This document shows positions 42,259 through 52,521 of a stretch of 64,000 nt of DNA, in pieces; positions within the stretch are counted from its first letter, which is position 1, and each line of letters starts with the position of its first letter. The position numbers and the translations under genes are program-made. Origin of the DNA: Cyanobacteria bacterium SZAS-4 (lineage in GTDB: Bacteria > Cyanobacteriota > Vampirovibrionia > Obscuribacterales > Obscuribacteraceae); assembly GCA_018266255.1 (NCBI GenBank), contig JAFEAT010000020.1, positions 310,001 through 374,000 of the forward strand, written 5' to 3'. Below the pieces are notes generated by a model that was given only the letters and a program-made list of their open reading frames with translations, did not search any database and was not told the origin of the DNA.

Positions 42259-43872
42259 TTATTCCATCATCGGTTGATGTATTGTTCCAAACGAATTGCT
42301 TCCGAAAGAATCGCCCGAAGGTTCAGCCTCTTGCAGGTCGATGTACTTAGCGGCTTCCTTCCATCTACCCGAACGTATGCAAACGAAAGCCATGCGCGCC
42401 CAAACTCCCCTTGTCTCAGCCAGATTCCCATCTTTCTCGAGCGCTTTGCCCCGTTGATACCATTCAAGTGCCTTGTCGGGTTTGCCTTCCCTGGCGTAAA
42501 TATCTGCCAAGCTGAATGCGTTAGGTTGCATGTTTTCCGAGTGCATTGGATTACCGAGAAGCAGCTCGCGTTCTGCATCTTCAAATCGATCCGATACTCC
42601 ATAGGCTAAACCAAGGTGAGTAATGTCATCCTGGGTGCGTAGATTCTTTAGACCGTACGCATCCATATTGAGCGCCTTCGATTTTGTTAAAAGCGCTATG
42701 TACTCGGTAGGTGGTTTTGGCGTATTTTGATCTTGTTCGCGGCACAACTGCAGCGTCTTGAGGAGCTTCTCGTGTACCACTTGATCGAATTTGAACCCGA
42801 GAGAGCGGTAATATTCAAGGAGTGCGGCATGATAGTTGTGAGCATTGAAATAGTTATCACCAATTTTCATTCTTGCTTCGAATGTATCAACGTTTTCACC
42901 GCTTGCTTTGAGCGCATAATCCAACCAATAGCTAGCTGCCATCAAATTGCGCGGACCCGCATCGTAATGATAGATAATCTCGTACAAAATTGGCACCAAA
43001 TCGCGAAAGATCGATTTTTCGTCTGGGGGCAGACTCTGTGCAAATATCAAAACGGGACCAAGCAAATAATATGAATTCCGAGTTTCGCGTATGTAATCTT
43101 TGAAATACTCCAGCCCCAGGCCTGGTTTCTTGGACCGCATATCCTGAATCGCTTTTTGTCTTGTTGCCTCAGCTTTTTCCGACAGCGTAATGTTTAGCGC
43201 ATAACGAATGTAAGGGCTATGAGGCAACATCTGTCTAAATTCAGTAATCTCTTTGCCGAGAATTGGCTTTAGCTTATCGATTATCGCTACTTGATCGGCC
43301 TTCGTGTTTGGAAGTTTTTGGTAAATCGCGAGCGCTGTTTGAAGATCAGCTAACTCTAAATCGGCATATGGCTTTGTTTCGGCGTTGATGATGGACTGGC
43401 GCATGTGAGACTTCTGACTCAACAGGTACTGCTCGTTCATTGTTACTTGCCACTCGGCGGTGGCTGCACGCAAATGCAGATCGCCAAGCATTTTTCTTTT
43501 GTCGCTCATGGTTTCTGCGATTTTGATTGCACGATGCCATTGATCTGTTGCCGCAACAAATTTAAAATCGAGCTCTGATAGTTCGGCTTGCGATGTGTAT
43601 TTGCGCAACATCAGTTCTTTGTCAGCGTTTTTTTTGGATAGCCATAAACAGGTCGCCATAAACAGGACTACGGTCATTAAAATGGTGAGCAGTTTGCTGT
43701 TGTTTAAGAAATAGCGACTAATTTTCTGTGAGCGTTTCTGATCCGGCTTCGAAACTGTCTCCACTCTTGCTGTATTTGATTCTGCTGAAACATCACCATT
43801 AGCGATACCACCAGATACTTCTGTGATTTTTGCATTGTTAGCAGTTCGAGTTTTGAATATCTTTTCTTTCAT
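42259..43872 (-). CDS. TPR protein with one membrane span (second gene of pair)
   Basis: 537 residues. A polar cytosolic N-terminus of about 55 residues, one membrane helix at about 59-79 (LLTILMTVVLFMATCLWL), then a long helical extracytoplasmic region with TPR-like repeats (for example TQDDITHLGLAYGVSDRFEDA and PNAFSLADIYAREGKPDKALEWYQRG). It starts 16 bp after the stop of the gene at 43889-45571, which has the same architecture; the two look like an ancient duplication within one operon. Such anchored TPR proteins often organise envelope complexes; the neighbouring TrbL-like genes are possible partners. No enzymatic motif is seen. Confidence 0.8.
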   Translation of the reverse strand: MKEKIFKTRTANNAKITEVSGGIANGDVSAESNTARVETVSKPDQKRSQKISRYFLNNSKLLTILMTVVLFMATCLWLSKKNADKELMLRKYTSQAELSELDFKFVAATDQWHRAIKIAETMSDKRKMLGDLHLRAATAEWQVTMNEQYLLSQKSHMRQSIINAETKPYADLELADLQTALAIYQKLPNTKADQVAIIDKLKPILGKEITEFRQMLPHSPYIRYALNITLSEKAEATRQKAIQDMRSKKPGLGLEYFKDYIRETRNSYYLLGPVLIFAQSLPPDEKSIFRDLVPILYEIIYHYDAGPRNLMAASYWLDYALKASGENVDTFEARMKIGDNYFNAHNYHAALLEYYRSLGFKFDQVVHEKLLKTLQLCREQDQNTPKPPTEYIALLTKSKALNMDAYGLKNLRTQDDITHLGLAYGVSDRFEDAERELLLGNPMHSENMQPNAFSLADIYAREGKPDKALEWYQRGKALEKDGNLAETRGVWARMAFVCIRSGRWKEAAKYIDLQEAEPSGDSFGSNSFGTIHQPMME

Positions 43873-43888
43873 TGTTCAATTAGCGTCG

Positions 43889-45571
43889 CTAGAACCTACG
43901 AAACTGCGGTTTATTGTTATCTGGTTTGTCTTCGACATGGGGTTGCACCCTCGGTTGGACTTTTAGTAACGGGTCATCCATCTGATTGGACTTGCCGCAT
44001 AGCCTTACGAAATGCTCTTTTAAATCATCGCCATATTGAGTGTTCAAAGTGGTGTCTTTTTTAGCTAATGCATATAGGTCTCTTGCTTTGCCAGGTCTGC
44101 CTGTGAGAACGTAAAACTTAAATAGTTCAAGGTACGCAAACTCCGGCGTATTCCACTCAGTCAGAGCCACGTTCCTTCGGACCGACTGGTTCTTAGTTCG
44201 GTCCTGGCGAGATCGCTCAAGCACTTCTTTCATCAATTTTTCTGCTTGGGCCAACTCGCCGGTTTCCCAATAAATCGTCGCCATCTGCGATAAAGTTTTC
44301 GTCACTTGCCCACTCGAATCTCCAAATCCTTCCGTGTAAAGTGCACGCAAGTCATTCAAAACCGAAAGCCGTCTTTCTGCTGCGAGCAAAGAGCTTGGGT
44401 GTAAGGCTGCGTAGCACAGGGCTATGTTTTTCTGAGCCTCAGGATCTTCTTTCATCGCCAGACAACGTAAGTAGCAAACAGTCGCTGCTTTGTATTCTTT
44501 GTTGTGAAGCAACTGGAGCCCTAACGCTTTCAGTGCTTCAAAACTGTGAGGATCCCGTCCTGTTTTTGCAATCGTTCGATCGACCAGCAAGTTAGCCTCT
44601 CGGCTTGCTTTTTTCAGCTCTTCGATTGAGTCAAGTTCATATGGCGGTTCTGCCACGCACTTTTCAGCGAAAACTACTTCAAGCATAAGTGGCATCGCTT
44701 TCTCGGATAGCTCGCTGTGAGCTGGTATCGCCACCTCCAGTTTCTTCCATGTGGAAACCAAGACATTTTGACTTGCGCAGAAAGGATCATTGGACTGCGA
44801 CACATAGTTTCTAAAATCTACGATCGCTTTCGCGATTTGACCTTTCTCTATCGATACATTTGCCTGATTCAGCAATTTCTGAGACTCAGGTGTCTCGAAC
44901 CACGGGCTGACTAATTCTTCCAATCTAGATTCGCTAGGGAGCGTTAAGAGCAGATCCTCTTTTGCACGCATCTGTTCTGGAAGGGTGTACGGTACCGATT
45001 CATACAGGGCAATGGCTTTTTCTAGTGCTTGTGTAGCGGCAGCATTTCCTTTGACAGACCTTTCTTCGGTTATCGCCTGGTCTCTGGCCAGTCTGTAATA
45101 CAAATCGGCGAGAGTTTTGTTGCCGTCACCTAGATCGGTGGCTTGGTTTATCGCTGCTTTCCACGACTTGATTGCTTGAGAATAATTGCCGCTCAGATCA
45201 TCTAATTCTGCGCGATCGATTAACCGTCGATAGTTGTTTTCTTTGTTGGAACGATCTGCGATCAAGAATCCGAAGACTATCACCAGCATTGCCATTGTCG
45301 CAATCCTAGGAACTGGTTTATTGAGAAAGCGAGCCAACGATCTTGCTGTCGTGGTGCTCTGTTCATGGGCGTTCCGTTCTATGTTGATGTCTGGAAAATG
45401 ACTTAAATCCGAGCGTTTAGCATTCACGGTCGCATCCGCAGCTGAATCATTGGAAGGCGGATTGTCCGACGAACTACTGTCCGACGAAGAAATGTCCGTC
45501 TCGGGAGAATGGTCGGCCGAAGGCGAGCTTTCGACAAGCTTCGCCTTTTCCGCAATTTTATGCTGTTCCAT
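43889..45571 (-). CDS. TPR protein with one membrane span (first gene of pair)
   Basis: 560 residues. The N-terminal 90 residues are a Ser/Asp/Glu-rich, probably disordered segment (runs like DISSSDSSSSDNPPSND); a membrane helix follows at about 91-108 (IATMAMLVIVFGFLIAD), then TPRs including DLSGNYSQAIKSWKAAINQA and ALGLQLLHNKEYKAATVCYL, and near the end LSQMATIYWETGELAQAEKL. It is divergent from the TrbL-like gene at 45790 across a 218-bp region that carries regulon site B oriented towards the latter. It may respond to a separate promoter. Function unknown. Confidence 0.8.
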   Translation of the reverse strand: MEQHKIAEKAKLVESSPSADHSPETDISSSDSSSSDNPPSNDSAADATVNAKRSDLSHFPDINIERNAHEQSTTTARSLARFLNKPVPRIATMAMLVIVFGFLIADRSNKENNYRRLIDRAELDDLSGNYSQAIKSWKAAINQATDLGDGNKTLADLYYRLARDQAITEERSVKGNAAATQALEKAIALYESVPYTLPEQMRAKEDLLLTLPSESRLEELVSPWFETPESQKLLNQANVSIEKGQIAKAIVDFRNYVSQSNDPFCASQNVLVSTWKKLEVAIPAHSELSEKAMPLMLEVVFAEKCVAEPPYELDSIEELKKASREANLLVDRTIAKTGRDPHSFEALKALGLQLLHNKEYKAATVCYLRCLAMKEDPEAQKNIALCYAALHPSSLLAAERRLSVLNDLRALYTEGFGDSSGQVTKTLSQMATIYWETGELAQAEKLMKEVLERSRQDRTKNQSVRRNVALTEWNTPEFAYLELFKFYVLTGRPGKARDLYALAKKDTTLNTQYGDDLKEHFVRLCGKSNQMDDPLLKVQPRVQPHVEDKPDNNKPQFRRF

Positions 45572-45677
45572 TGACAGTCTTTTGAACTAGTAATGCGATC
45601 ATTCTACGAATCAAATTTTGCATTTTTGTGGCGCGACATCCAAGTGGATTTACCCTGACCTTTTGGTAAATCCGCGC

Positions 45678-45693
45678 GTCACGATGTGGTAAC
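45678..45693 (+). promoter_or_regulatory. Regulon site B: GTCAC-GATGTG-GTAAC
   Basis: Direct repeat with 11-bp spacing; a third partial half-site GTAAA lies 12 bp upstream (45666-45670), as in site C. It is 97 bp before the TrbL-like gene. CCCCCTTACTAA lies downstream at 45736-45747. Confidence 0.65.
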
Positions 45694-45789
45694 GATAAAA
45701 CGTCAAACTGCCAATGTAGAAAAGCTCGATGAACGCCCCCTTACTAACATAAAGGCAGCCTTGCGCAACCACGCATTGCTGGATGCTAA

Positions 45790-47631
45790 ATGGAAAAACT
45801 GAATTTCTCTCGGTTTTTGTTTCTATCACTCTGCATGACAGTGATTTGCGCAGGAAAGAGTTTCGCTCTGCCGAGCGGCGGTTTTTCGTCGTTAGGCAAC
45901 AAGGAATCTTACTATCCAGGCAAGCATCAGCAAATGTACGACAAGCAAAATCGTCTTTCTGACAAAGACAAGGATCAGTTAGAACCAGATCCTGACGCTT
46001 TCACCGACGATGCATCCTATGGAGCTAACGACCAGGCTGGCACCGGTGAAACCAATGGGCATGAAGTCGTGACAAAAAAGCCTCCACCGCAGGCTCAAAA
46101 GGTCAAAGAGGAGAAGGTCGACAAGGAATTGACCGGTTGGACCTACATTCAGCAAGGTGGAGAGAACAAAGCTATTCCAGTGTCGATGCGGGGCGCTCCG
46201 AACTGGTACACATATCCTGAGTCGAGACAAGTCTCGTTCAACTCGCAAGGCAACGCTGCCAAAGCTATCCTCGCTAACTACATGCCGAAGATGCCTAAGA
46301 AATTGGAGAGCGCAATGCCGACCAATGCAATCATGCAAGCAAACTACATCGCTGCTGCACTTGCTGCCGGTCAATTGATGAACGCGCCGAAGCGCCAGGC
46401 TCAGACGGCGAAAGCCAACATGGGCGCACAGCAACAGGAAATCTCAGACGCTGCTGCCGGCGCCGCAGAGAATGGATTTCAGACCGGGGTGGAAGAGTGT
46501 CGCACACCGTTGATCAACGTCGCCAATGAAGGCGCTGGCACACCAACAGCTGCCGAAGCCCCTGTCAAAACTCACTCACAAGCAATTTGGATGGTTCAAC
46601 AGGTCTACAAAACGGTTTACGTTCCCATGGCTCTGTTGTTTCTCTTACCAGGCGCAATTTTGACGAACCTCAAAGGTTATCTCACCTACGGCATCTTGGG
46701 TCAGAAGGACGAAGACGCAGTCAGCCCTTTCAGCGGAATTCTTCGCAGCGTCATCGCAATTTTTTTAATTCCTGGCACTCAACTTTTTGCCAGCTGGGCG
46801 ATCGACGTCGGCAATGCAATGACTTATGAAGTGCAGAACTATATCGAGCCTACCGTGCTGATTGAGTGGATGAAAGAGCAAACTTTCAACGCTCCAGTCC
46901 AAAACGCGAAAAACGCTTTCAGCATGCCTAAGGACCTCGCCAATAAAGTTCCGTCCAGCATCGAAGCCGCCCTTGGAGGTGGTGTCAGCGACGCCATTGC
47001 CGGCAAAATCGACGGTGGTAGTGAAAAGAGTTCGCAGGTCGAAAACCAGGGCGCTTCTACTCGGATGATGCAAATGGCTTTCAACATGCTCAACGTGGCG
47101 ATGAACTTCGGTATGCTCATGCTGTCGGCATTCCAGATGGTCATGATCGCCTACCTGTTCCTGATGGCGCCTCTGGCTGCAGCGTTCTTCGCCTGGCCAT
47201 CGGGATGTGGCAACTTGTTCAAAACTGTTTTCACCAACTGGGTCGACGCGCTGATCAGCGTTTCACTGTGGAAGTTCTGGTGGTGCGTCGTAGTTTTGAT
47301 TATGCAGACTCGCATCGAATGGCTGATGGAGCAAGGCATTTATATTCCTAATAGCCAGTGGGAAATGGCTGTATACACAGCGTTCATGGTCATCCTTCTC
47401 TATGTTCCGTTTGTGCCATTCGACTACAAACCAGGCGAGATGGTGACGAAGATTCTACAGAAAGCCGAAGAACTCAAATCCGAAGGTGCCAAGGGCGCTA
47501 AGGGTGGCGGCGGCGGTGGTGGTGGTGGAAATGGACACAAGGGCGCGTCGCACTCCAATCAAGGCAATGGAACCGCTACACCTGCACCAAAACCAGGCCG
47601 CGGTCCGGGTGTCGGATACGAATACGCTTAG
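45790..47631 (+). CDS. Polytopic membrane protein, TrbL/VirB6-like (shorter paralogue)
   Basis: 613 residues. A Sec signal peptide (cleavage near SFA-LPSG) leads to a polar region of about 240 residues. A membrane core follows (about 270-545) with helices at VYVPMALLFLLPGAILTNL, LRSVIAIFLIPGTQLFASWA, a long double span around FQMVMIAYLFLMAPLAAAFFAW, and two further spans. The tail is Gly/Lys/His-rich. The core is paralogous to the N-terminal half of the next gene: both share LLPGA, IAIFLIPGT and FQM-x4-YL-x4-P-x2-AA-x2-AWP. Overall layout recalls TrbL/VirB6 inner-membrane channel subunits of type IV secretion, but no VirB4/VirD4 ATPase is in the window. Confidence 0.8.
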   Translation: MEKLNFSRFLFLSLCMTVICAGKSFALPSGGFSSLGNKESYYPGKHQQMYDKQNRLSDKDKDQLEPDPDAFTDDASYGANDQAGTGETNGHEVVTKKPPPQAQKVKEEKVDKELTGWTYIQQGGENKAIPVSMRGAPNWYTYPESRQVSFNSQGNAAKAILANYMPKMPKKLESAMPTNAIMQANYIAAALAAGQLMNAPKRQAQTAKANMGAQQQEISDAAAGAAENGFQTGVEECRTPLINVANEGAGTPTAAEAPVKTHSQAIWMVQQVYKTVYVPMALLFLLPGAILTNLKGYLTYGILGQKDEDAVSPFSGILRSVIAIFLIPGTQLFASWAIDVGNAMTYEVQNYIEPTVLIEWMKEQTFNAPVQNAKNAFSMPKDLANKVPSSIEAALGGGVSDAIAGKIDGGSEKSSQVENQGASTRMMQMAFNMLNVAMNFGMLMLSAFQMVMIAYLFLMAPLAAAFFAWPSGCGNLFKTVFTNWVDALISVSLWKFWWCVVVLIMQTRIEWLMEQGIYIPNSQWEMAVYTAFMVILLYVPFVPFDYKPGEMVTKILQKAEELKSEGAKGAKGGGGGGGGGNGHKGASHSNQGNGTATPAPKPGRGPGVGYEYA

Positions 47632-47655
47632 GGTTTAATCTCGGTAACTTTGCTC

Positions 47656-47671
47656 GTCACATTGGCGTAAC
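47656..47671 (+). promoter_or_regulatory. Regulon site C: GTCAC-ATTGGC-GTAAC
   Basis: Direct repeat with 11-bp spacing and a third half-site GTAAC 12 bp upstream (47644-47648). It is 122 bp before the next gene. TATAAG at 47685-47690 is a possible -10, and CCCCCTTACTAA lies at 47722-47733. Confidence 0.65.
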
Positions 47672-47792
47672 GATACCTTGGCAATATAAGGACGTTGGGT
47701 AGGTCACACCTTTTCCAGCAGCCCCCTTACTAATTGATCGGCAGCGAAAGCCGGGCGAAGCCCTGCACTAGTTTGTCGCGTGAAGGATTACC

Positions 47793-50700
47793 ATGAAGAA
47801 TTCGAAGTTCTTGTTTTTAATTCTGATGCTGACCAGTTTGGCTCTTCCGGCTACCGCCTTTCCTGGTGGACTGGGTGGAACCGACAAGGGAAATACTGGT
47901 GCAGGACCGACGATCTGGAACAGACAAGCCTATGCGGGCTCACTCAAGCCGGCACAGGGTAACGCTCCTGAAGATCAGGGCGGAAGAGCCAGAACTCAGA
48001 ATCAGGAACAGCAAACGAGAAAGCGCGGTCTGAACGAACTTTCCGGTGGCAAGAATCCAATCGCTGACAGACAAGCCGGTGTTCCTGGCGACGAGATCAA
48101 GCTCGACATCACCGACGGTGAAGCCGAGCTCTTCAAGCGTGTCAGTGCCAATACAGACGGACGACTCACTACAAACGCTGAAGCCCAAATCTACCTCGCT
48201 AACTTCGTATCTGTACTGGCTGCCGCTACAAATGCACCAGACAAACAGATGCATTCAGCAAAAGCAAATTTAGATTCACAAGCTATGGAAATGGCAAACG
48301 CTCTTGGCGATCTCGAGAAGCAACAAGCTGCTTCGGCGATCGACTTTTGCTCGAGTTTCTTGGTCAACTTCTCCACCGATGGTGGCAACAAGTGGAATAA
48401 ACTTCGTGACGGAATCTTCGTTCCAATGGCAATCTTGCTCCTTCTTCCAGGCGCAATGTTGACTCAAGTGAAATCAATCATGGCCGCTGGCAACCCTGTG
48501 CTTGGTGAGTCGAATCCTTTCGAAGGAATTCAACGCGCCATGATCGCTATCTTCCTTATTCCTGGAACTTACCTGGTCATCAACTACAGTATCGACCTGA
48601 ACAACTCGATCACGTTTTCGATTGCTGACGAATACAGACAGATCTTCGGCACTGACATGTATCGTGACGCGATCTCATTCCACATCCGCGCATTCCCAGT
48701 GCGCCAGCCAGGAGAGAACCGCAACGCACTCGATCAACAGCAAGCACAAATGGGTCCTCTGTTGAACGGCACCACTGCTTTCGCACGTTTCGAAGGCATG
48801 ATGATCGAAAACAAAATCGAAGATCCAGTTGCCGGCATTTACATCGCTCCTCCAGATCGCGCTGACGAAGCACTTCCTGCTGCAGTTATCGCCGCCAAAG
48901 AAATGTTCAACAGCACCAATGCAACATTCATGATTGCCTGGAACATTCTCTGTGCATTCCAGATGATCTATTTTTACTATCTCTGGTTCGTTGGACCGAT
49001 CACAGCAGCTCTTTGGGCTTGGCCTATGAAGAGTTTGAAAGGAGCATTTCCAAGCTGGTGCGAAGGCGTTATCACACTTGGTTTTTGGTCGTTGTTCTGG
49101 AATACTTCCATCTTGTTGATGGCATGTTTCAGAGGCGTAGATGAAACAGGTACGCTGGTTATCACAGCTTTGAATTTCCTCGCCACATCTTCAGTCAAGT
49201 ACGCTTTCGACTTCGCAGGATTGGCTAAAGCAGCAGGACAAGAAGCTTCAGCGATGGCAGAAAAAGCCATGCAAGCAGCCAAGAAAGGCGGCGGCGGTGG
49301 TGGCAAAGGTGGTGGCGGAGGCAAATCGCATGGACACGCCGGGTCCGCCAGCCGTTCACACGGTCACAGCGATCACGCTGATGCGACGCCAGCCCACGCA
49401 GATAGCGGTGCTGCAGCTCACGTTCAGCTAGCAAGTTATTCGGGCGGAGAAATGCCTGCTGGTTTCACTCAAGCAGTAGCCTTTGGTGGTGAGCGTCCGA
49501 CCGAAGCACTAATCGGCGGCAGCTTGCGCGGCCTAGAGCATGTTGACGGCGCATCGCGTGACACAAGGCCCCACGGTGTCACACCTCCGCCACCAGAGTT
49601 CAAGCATGAAGATGCATTGACTGGCAGAGCAGATCCGTATGCACCAGAAATTCAGAAGATCAAGCATGAGCCACCACCTATGGAAGATGGTAGCGTAACA
49701 CCAATCAGCTTTGCGCCAGGTGAAGCAGGCGCATGGACAAATCTTAGCAGCGTAACCGAAAGTTCATTGGCACATGATGCCGGATTCACTGCCGCCAACG
49801 CAACCGGATTGCATGCCACGCACTTAAATGGCCAAGGCGCTATTTCTCTTGGTCAACATGGGCTTTCAGTCGGAGCCGATGGCAAGTTCTACGCTCAGAA
49901 CGCTGGCGACAATGTTGAAATCAAGTTTGATGCTGATGGCAGAGCAGTGTTGCCAGACGGCAGTGTAGTTCAAAAGACCGACACTCAAGACGGCACCGCG
50001 CTCAGTATTTTCAACGATGCCTCCGATAATGTTGCTTCAGACAATTTCCTCGTACAAAGCTTGTGTGATGGAGAGCTCACGGTCAGTCACTCTGACATGC
50101 AGCATAATGCCATTGCCAGCATGACGATGAGTTCGAATTCTACCGGCGACGTAAGCGCTCAAGCATACGACGCACAGAAAAACCGCACTTACTCTGAAGA
50201 CTTGAGCGCCAGCGGCATGCTCAAGACAACCAACTACGATCCTAAGACTCAGGATGTCACCGGATACAGTGTTTATCAACCAGTCGGCAACAACGGCTCG
50301 TTGACCAGCTTCTACGATCGTGACAGTGTTGCTCTCGGAGCCACTTATACACAAATGAACGACAACGGCTTCAGTTCCACCGTCTACAATGCTGATGGAC
50401 AGGCTGTTAGCTACGAGCAGGATGTATTCAACGCCGACGGCACATACACCGTCGCTAACACCAACATCAATGACGACGGTTCGTTCTACAACTCGCAATC
50501 GACCAGCTTCAACAACGACGGTTCGATCATCTCGAGCAGTCCTATCGATAGCAACCTCTATGCTGCCGCCGTCGGTGGTGACATAACCAACATCGGCGCA
50601 ATTGCTGCAATGCCTCAGTTCAGCGATGTATCGAACAACATGACCTGCCCAGCCGGTAGCACTTACGCACCTACTCCGGGTGGCGATACCATCAACCTCG

Positions 50701-52400
50701 GTGGAGCTCGCTCAGCTGAACTCGCTGCCGCCGCTGCTGCGCATCAAGATGACTTCCGCCGTTCCGCTCTCGAAGCGCATGCAGTTACTCAACTGGGTGC
50801 TAGCTCCGGAGTCGTGCCTGATGTAAACGTGTTTGGTCACTCGGCACCTACATCAGCTTCACACGTTCAAGAACAGACAATCGCATCGTCTTCGACATCA
50901 TCAACCGGATATTCACAGAGCACAGATGTTTCCAACTCTTATGCAACTCCTGTTGTCACCAGTTCAGTCGAAGTCGTGCCACCAATCTCGTTTGGTACTG
51001 CCAGCGGATCGGGAGCAGGTTCAGTCGAATACAGCCGTCAGACATCTGATGGCAGCACCTACAGCACAGTGCAAGTCGACCAGGACATCAACAATGTTCG
51101 CGCTTCTGACGCTGCACAGCGCATCGCATTCGACGCTTCACCGACCTCATACCACTCAGTCGACCAGTCAGTTGACACATCGGTTGCCACTTCGTCGGTA
51201 GATTCGAGTTCATTCCAAACTGCACAATCACTTCACTCAGTTCAGTACACACAATCGTCACCATCACTCATGGACCAAGTCTCTCAGACAAGAAGCGATG
51301 CTGCGTTCAGAGCTGTTGAAGCACACAACATGGCCGCCGAAGTACGTTCGCAAATCGTTCCTGATTCACAACAATCAGTGATCTCCACAGGCGGATTGTC
51401 GCAACACGTACAACACGGACACCATGCTGAATACTACGCAGCACCTGCTGCGCCATTGTTCGTCGAGCCAGAACGCGCTACACCTGTCACTCGCACTTCG
51501 GACGTTGCTGAAAGAATTGCGTTTGATGCTGCTCCAACCACATATCACCCAGTCGATCAGTCAGTTGAGTACAACAATTCCGCTGTCACTCACCAGCATG
51601 AATCGGCGAGTTTGATGGATCAGGTAGTGGCAGCGCGAAAGGAAAGCGCTATTCAGGGCAATGACACCTACAAAAACGAATTGCGTAAAGAGCTTATCCC
51701 TTCATACACTCTGGGTAAGGATGCACCGGTGCAGATCTTCGCAGCCGCTAAGACCCGCCCGAATACACCGCAACCAACACCAAAGCCAAAACAACAAACC
51801 GGCTCGCTTAATTCTTTGCTCGAAGCAAAACAGAACAAGCGTCAGGTGCCACCAACACAAGCGAAAACTGAAGTAGTTTCGCACAGTGCAGAACTCGCAC
51901 CACCAACTATCGGCAATCAATCTGTCGAAGTTCCTAACTTCCTCGGCAGAATGAGAGACGCCCTGGAGCCTGGTTCCGCGATGCAATCGACCAACCAATC
52001 ATTGGAGCAGCAAGTGATCAATTCAAGCAATCACCAGCACGCCCTTGGCGGTAACGCTTTCAATTCAGCACTCGGACGCGCCAACGCTGCACGAGTCTCC
52101 GCTGAAGGATCTGTTGAGCACTTGAACAATGTGTTGATGAGCTACCACACAATCAGCACGCTTATTCAGGCTGGCAAGACTTACGAAGCACAGGCTGTAG
52201 CAAACTGCGCACTCGAAAGCCTATCTCAGTGCAACGGTTCTGAACCACAACTGATGCCACTGGTTCGTGCTTTCGTTCAACTCTTCGAACAAAGAAACAT
52301 GCCAGCCCAAGCCGCAGCTTTCCAAGCCAAGGAGCAGTCATTCAACAATCAAATGGCAACTGCTGGTTCTGACTTCGCTCGCAACGTCTGGGGTGCCTAA
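47793..52400 (+). CDS. Giant TrbL/VirB6-like membrane protein with a ~1,000-residue repeat-rich extension
   Basis: 1,535 residues, AAGGA before the ATG. Signal peptide 1-23 (...LALPATAFP). Membrane core about 205-480, paralogous to the preceding gene product (FVPMAILLLLPGAMLTQV, IAIFLIPGTYLVINYSID, FQMIYFYYLWFVGPITAALW). A Gly/Lys/His linker (about 495-540) leads to an extension with an RHS-like segment of N(A/D)DG(T/S) turns (about 700-930), then a Ser/Thr/Gln-rich region. Two long copies of (A)xRIAFDA(S/A)PT(S/T)YH(S/P)VDQSV occur near 1108 and 1236, each followed by a SLMDQV segment. The last 100 residues are helical and TPR-like. The extension could be exposed at the surface or be the cargo of the channel; neither is shown. 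Confidence 0.82.
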   Translation: MKNSKFLFLILMLTSLALPATAFPGGLGGTDKGNTGAGPTIWNRQAYAGSLKPAQGNAPEDQGGRARTQNQEQQTRKRGLNELSGGKNPIADRQAGVPGDEIKLDITDGEAELFKRVSANTDGRLTTNAEAQIYLANFVSVLAAATNAPDKQMHSAKANLDSQAMEMANALGDLEKQQAASAIDFCSSFLVNFSTDGGNKWNKLRDGIFVPMAILLLLPGAMLTQVKSIMAAGNPVLGESNPFEGIQRAMIAIFLIPGTYLVINYSIDLNNSITFSIADEYRQIFGTDMYRDAISFHIRAFPVRQPGENRNALDQQQAQMGPLLNGTTAFARFEGMMIENKIEDPVAGIYIAPPDRADEALPAAVIAAKEMFNSTNATFMIAWNILCAFQMIYFYYLWFVGPITAALWAWPMKSLKGAFPSWCEGVITLGFWSLFWNTSILLMACFRGVDETGTLVITALNFLATSSVKYAFDFAGLAKAAGQEASAMAEKAMQAAKKGGGGGGKGGGGGKSHGHAGSASRSHGHSDHADATPAHADSGAAAHVQLASYSGGEMPAGFTQAVAFGGERPTEALIGGSLRGLEHVDGASRDTRPHGVTPPPPEFKHEDALTGRADPYAPEIQKIKHEPPPMEDGSVTPISFAPGEAGAWTNLSSVTESSLAHDAGFTAANATGLHATHLNGQGAISLGQHGLSVGADGKFYAQNAGDNVEIKFDADGRAVLPDGSVVQKTDTQDGTALSIFNDASDNVASDNFLVQSLCDGELTVSHSDMQHNAIASMTMSSNSTGDVSAQAYDAQKNRTYSEDLSASGMLKTTNYDPKTQDVTGYSVYQPVGNNGSLTSFYDRDSVALGATYTQMNDNGFSSTVYNADGQAVSYEQDVFNADGTYTVANTNINDDGSFYNSQSTSFNNDGSIISSSPIDSNLYAAAVGGDITNIGAIAAMPQFSDVSNNMTCPAGSTYAPTPGGDTINLGGARSAELAAAAAAHQDDFRRSALEAHAVTQLGASSGVVPDVNVFGHSAPTSASHVQEQTIASSSTSSTGYSQSTDVSNSYATPVVTSSVEVVPPISFGTASGSGAGSVEYSRQTSDGSTYSTVQVDQDINNVRASDAAQRIAFDASPTSYHSVDQSVDTSVATSSVDSSSFQTAQSLHSVQYTQSSPSLMDQVSQTRSDAAFRAVEAHNMAAEVRSQIVPDSQQSVISTGGLSQHVQHGHHAEYYAAPAAPLFVEPERATPVTRTSDVAERIAFDAAPTTYHPVDQSVEYNNSAVTHQHESASLMDQVVAARKESAIQGNDTYKNELRKELIPSYTLGKDAPVQIFAAAKTRPNTPQPTPKPKQQTGSLNSLLEAKQNKRQVPPTQAKTEVVSHSAELAPPTIGNQSVEVPNFLGRMRDALEPGSAMQSTNQSLEQQVINSSNHQHALGGNAFNSALGRANAARVSAEGSVEHLNNVLMSYHTISTLIQAGKTYEAQAVANCALESLSQCNGSEPQLMPLVRAFVQLFEQRNMPAQAAAFQAKEQSFNNQMATAGSDFARNVWGA

Positions 52401-52428
52401 CAGCGTATTAGGATAAGAACGAATTTGA

Positions 52429-52475
52429 AAAAGGGTTTCGGGTTTCATACAATCTCGAAACTCTTTTGGTTTTTC
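52429..52475 (+). terminator. Intrinsic terminator of the giant membrane protein gene
   Basis: A 12-bp stem (AAAAGGGTTTCG / CGAAACTCTTTT, one G-U pair) with a 15-nt loop, followed by GGTTTTT. Confidence 0.8.
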
Positions 52476-52521
52476 ATCGGATATGTTTTCAGATAGAGTC
52501 GAAGTTTGCCTTCTTGTCGAA

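Noticed and set aside
45790..52400. Conjugative element or complete type IV secretion locus
   Set aside because: Only TrbL/VirB6-like membrane proteins are visible; no relaxase, VirB4/VirD4 ATPase, integrase or attachment site was found in the window.
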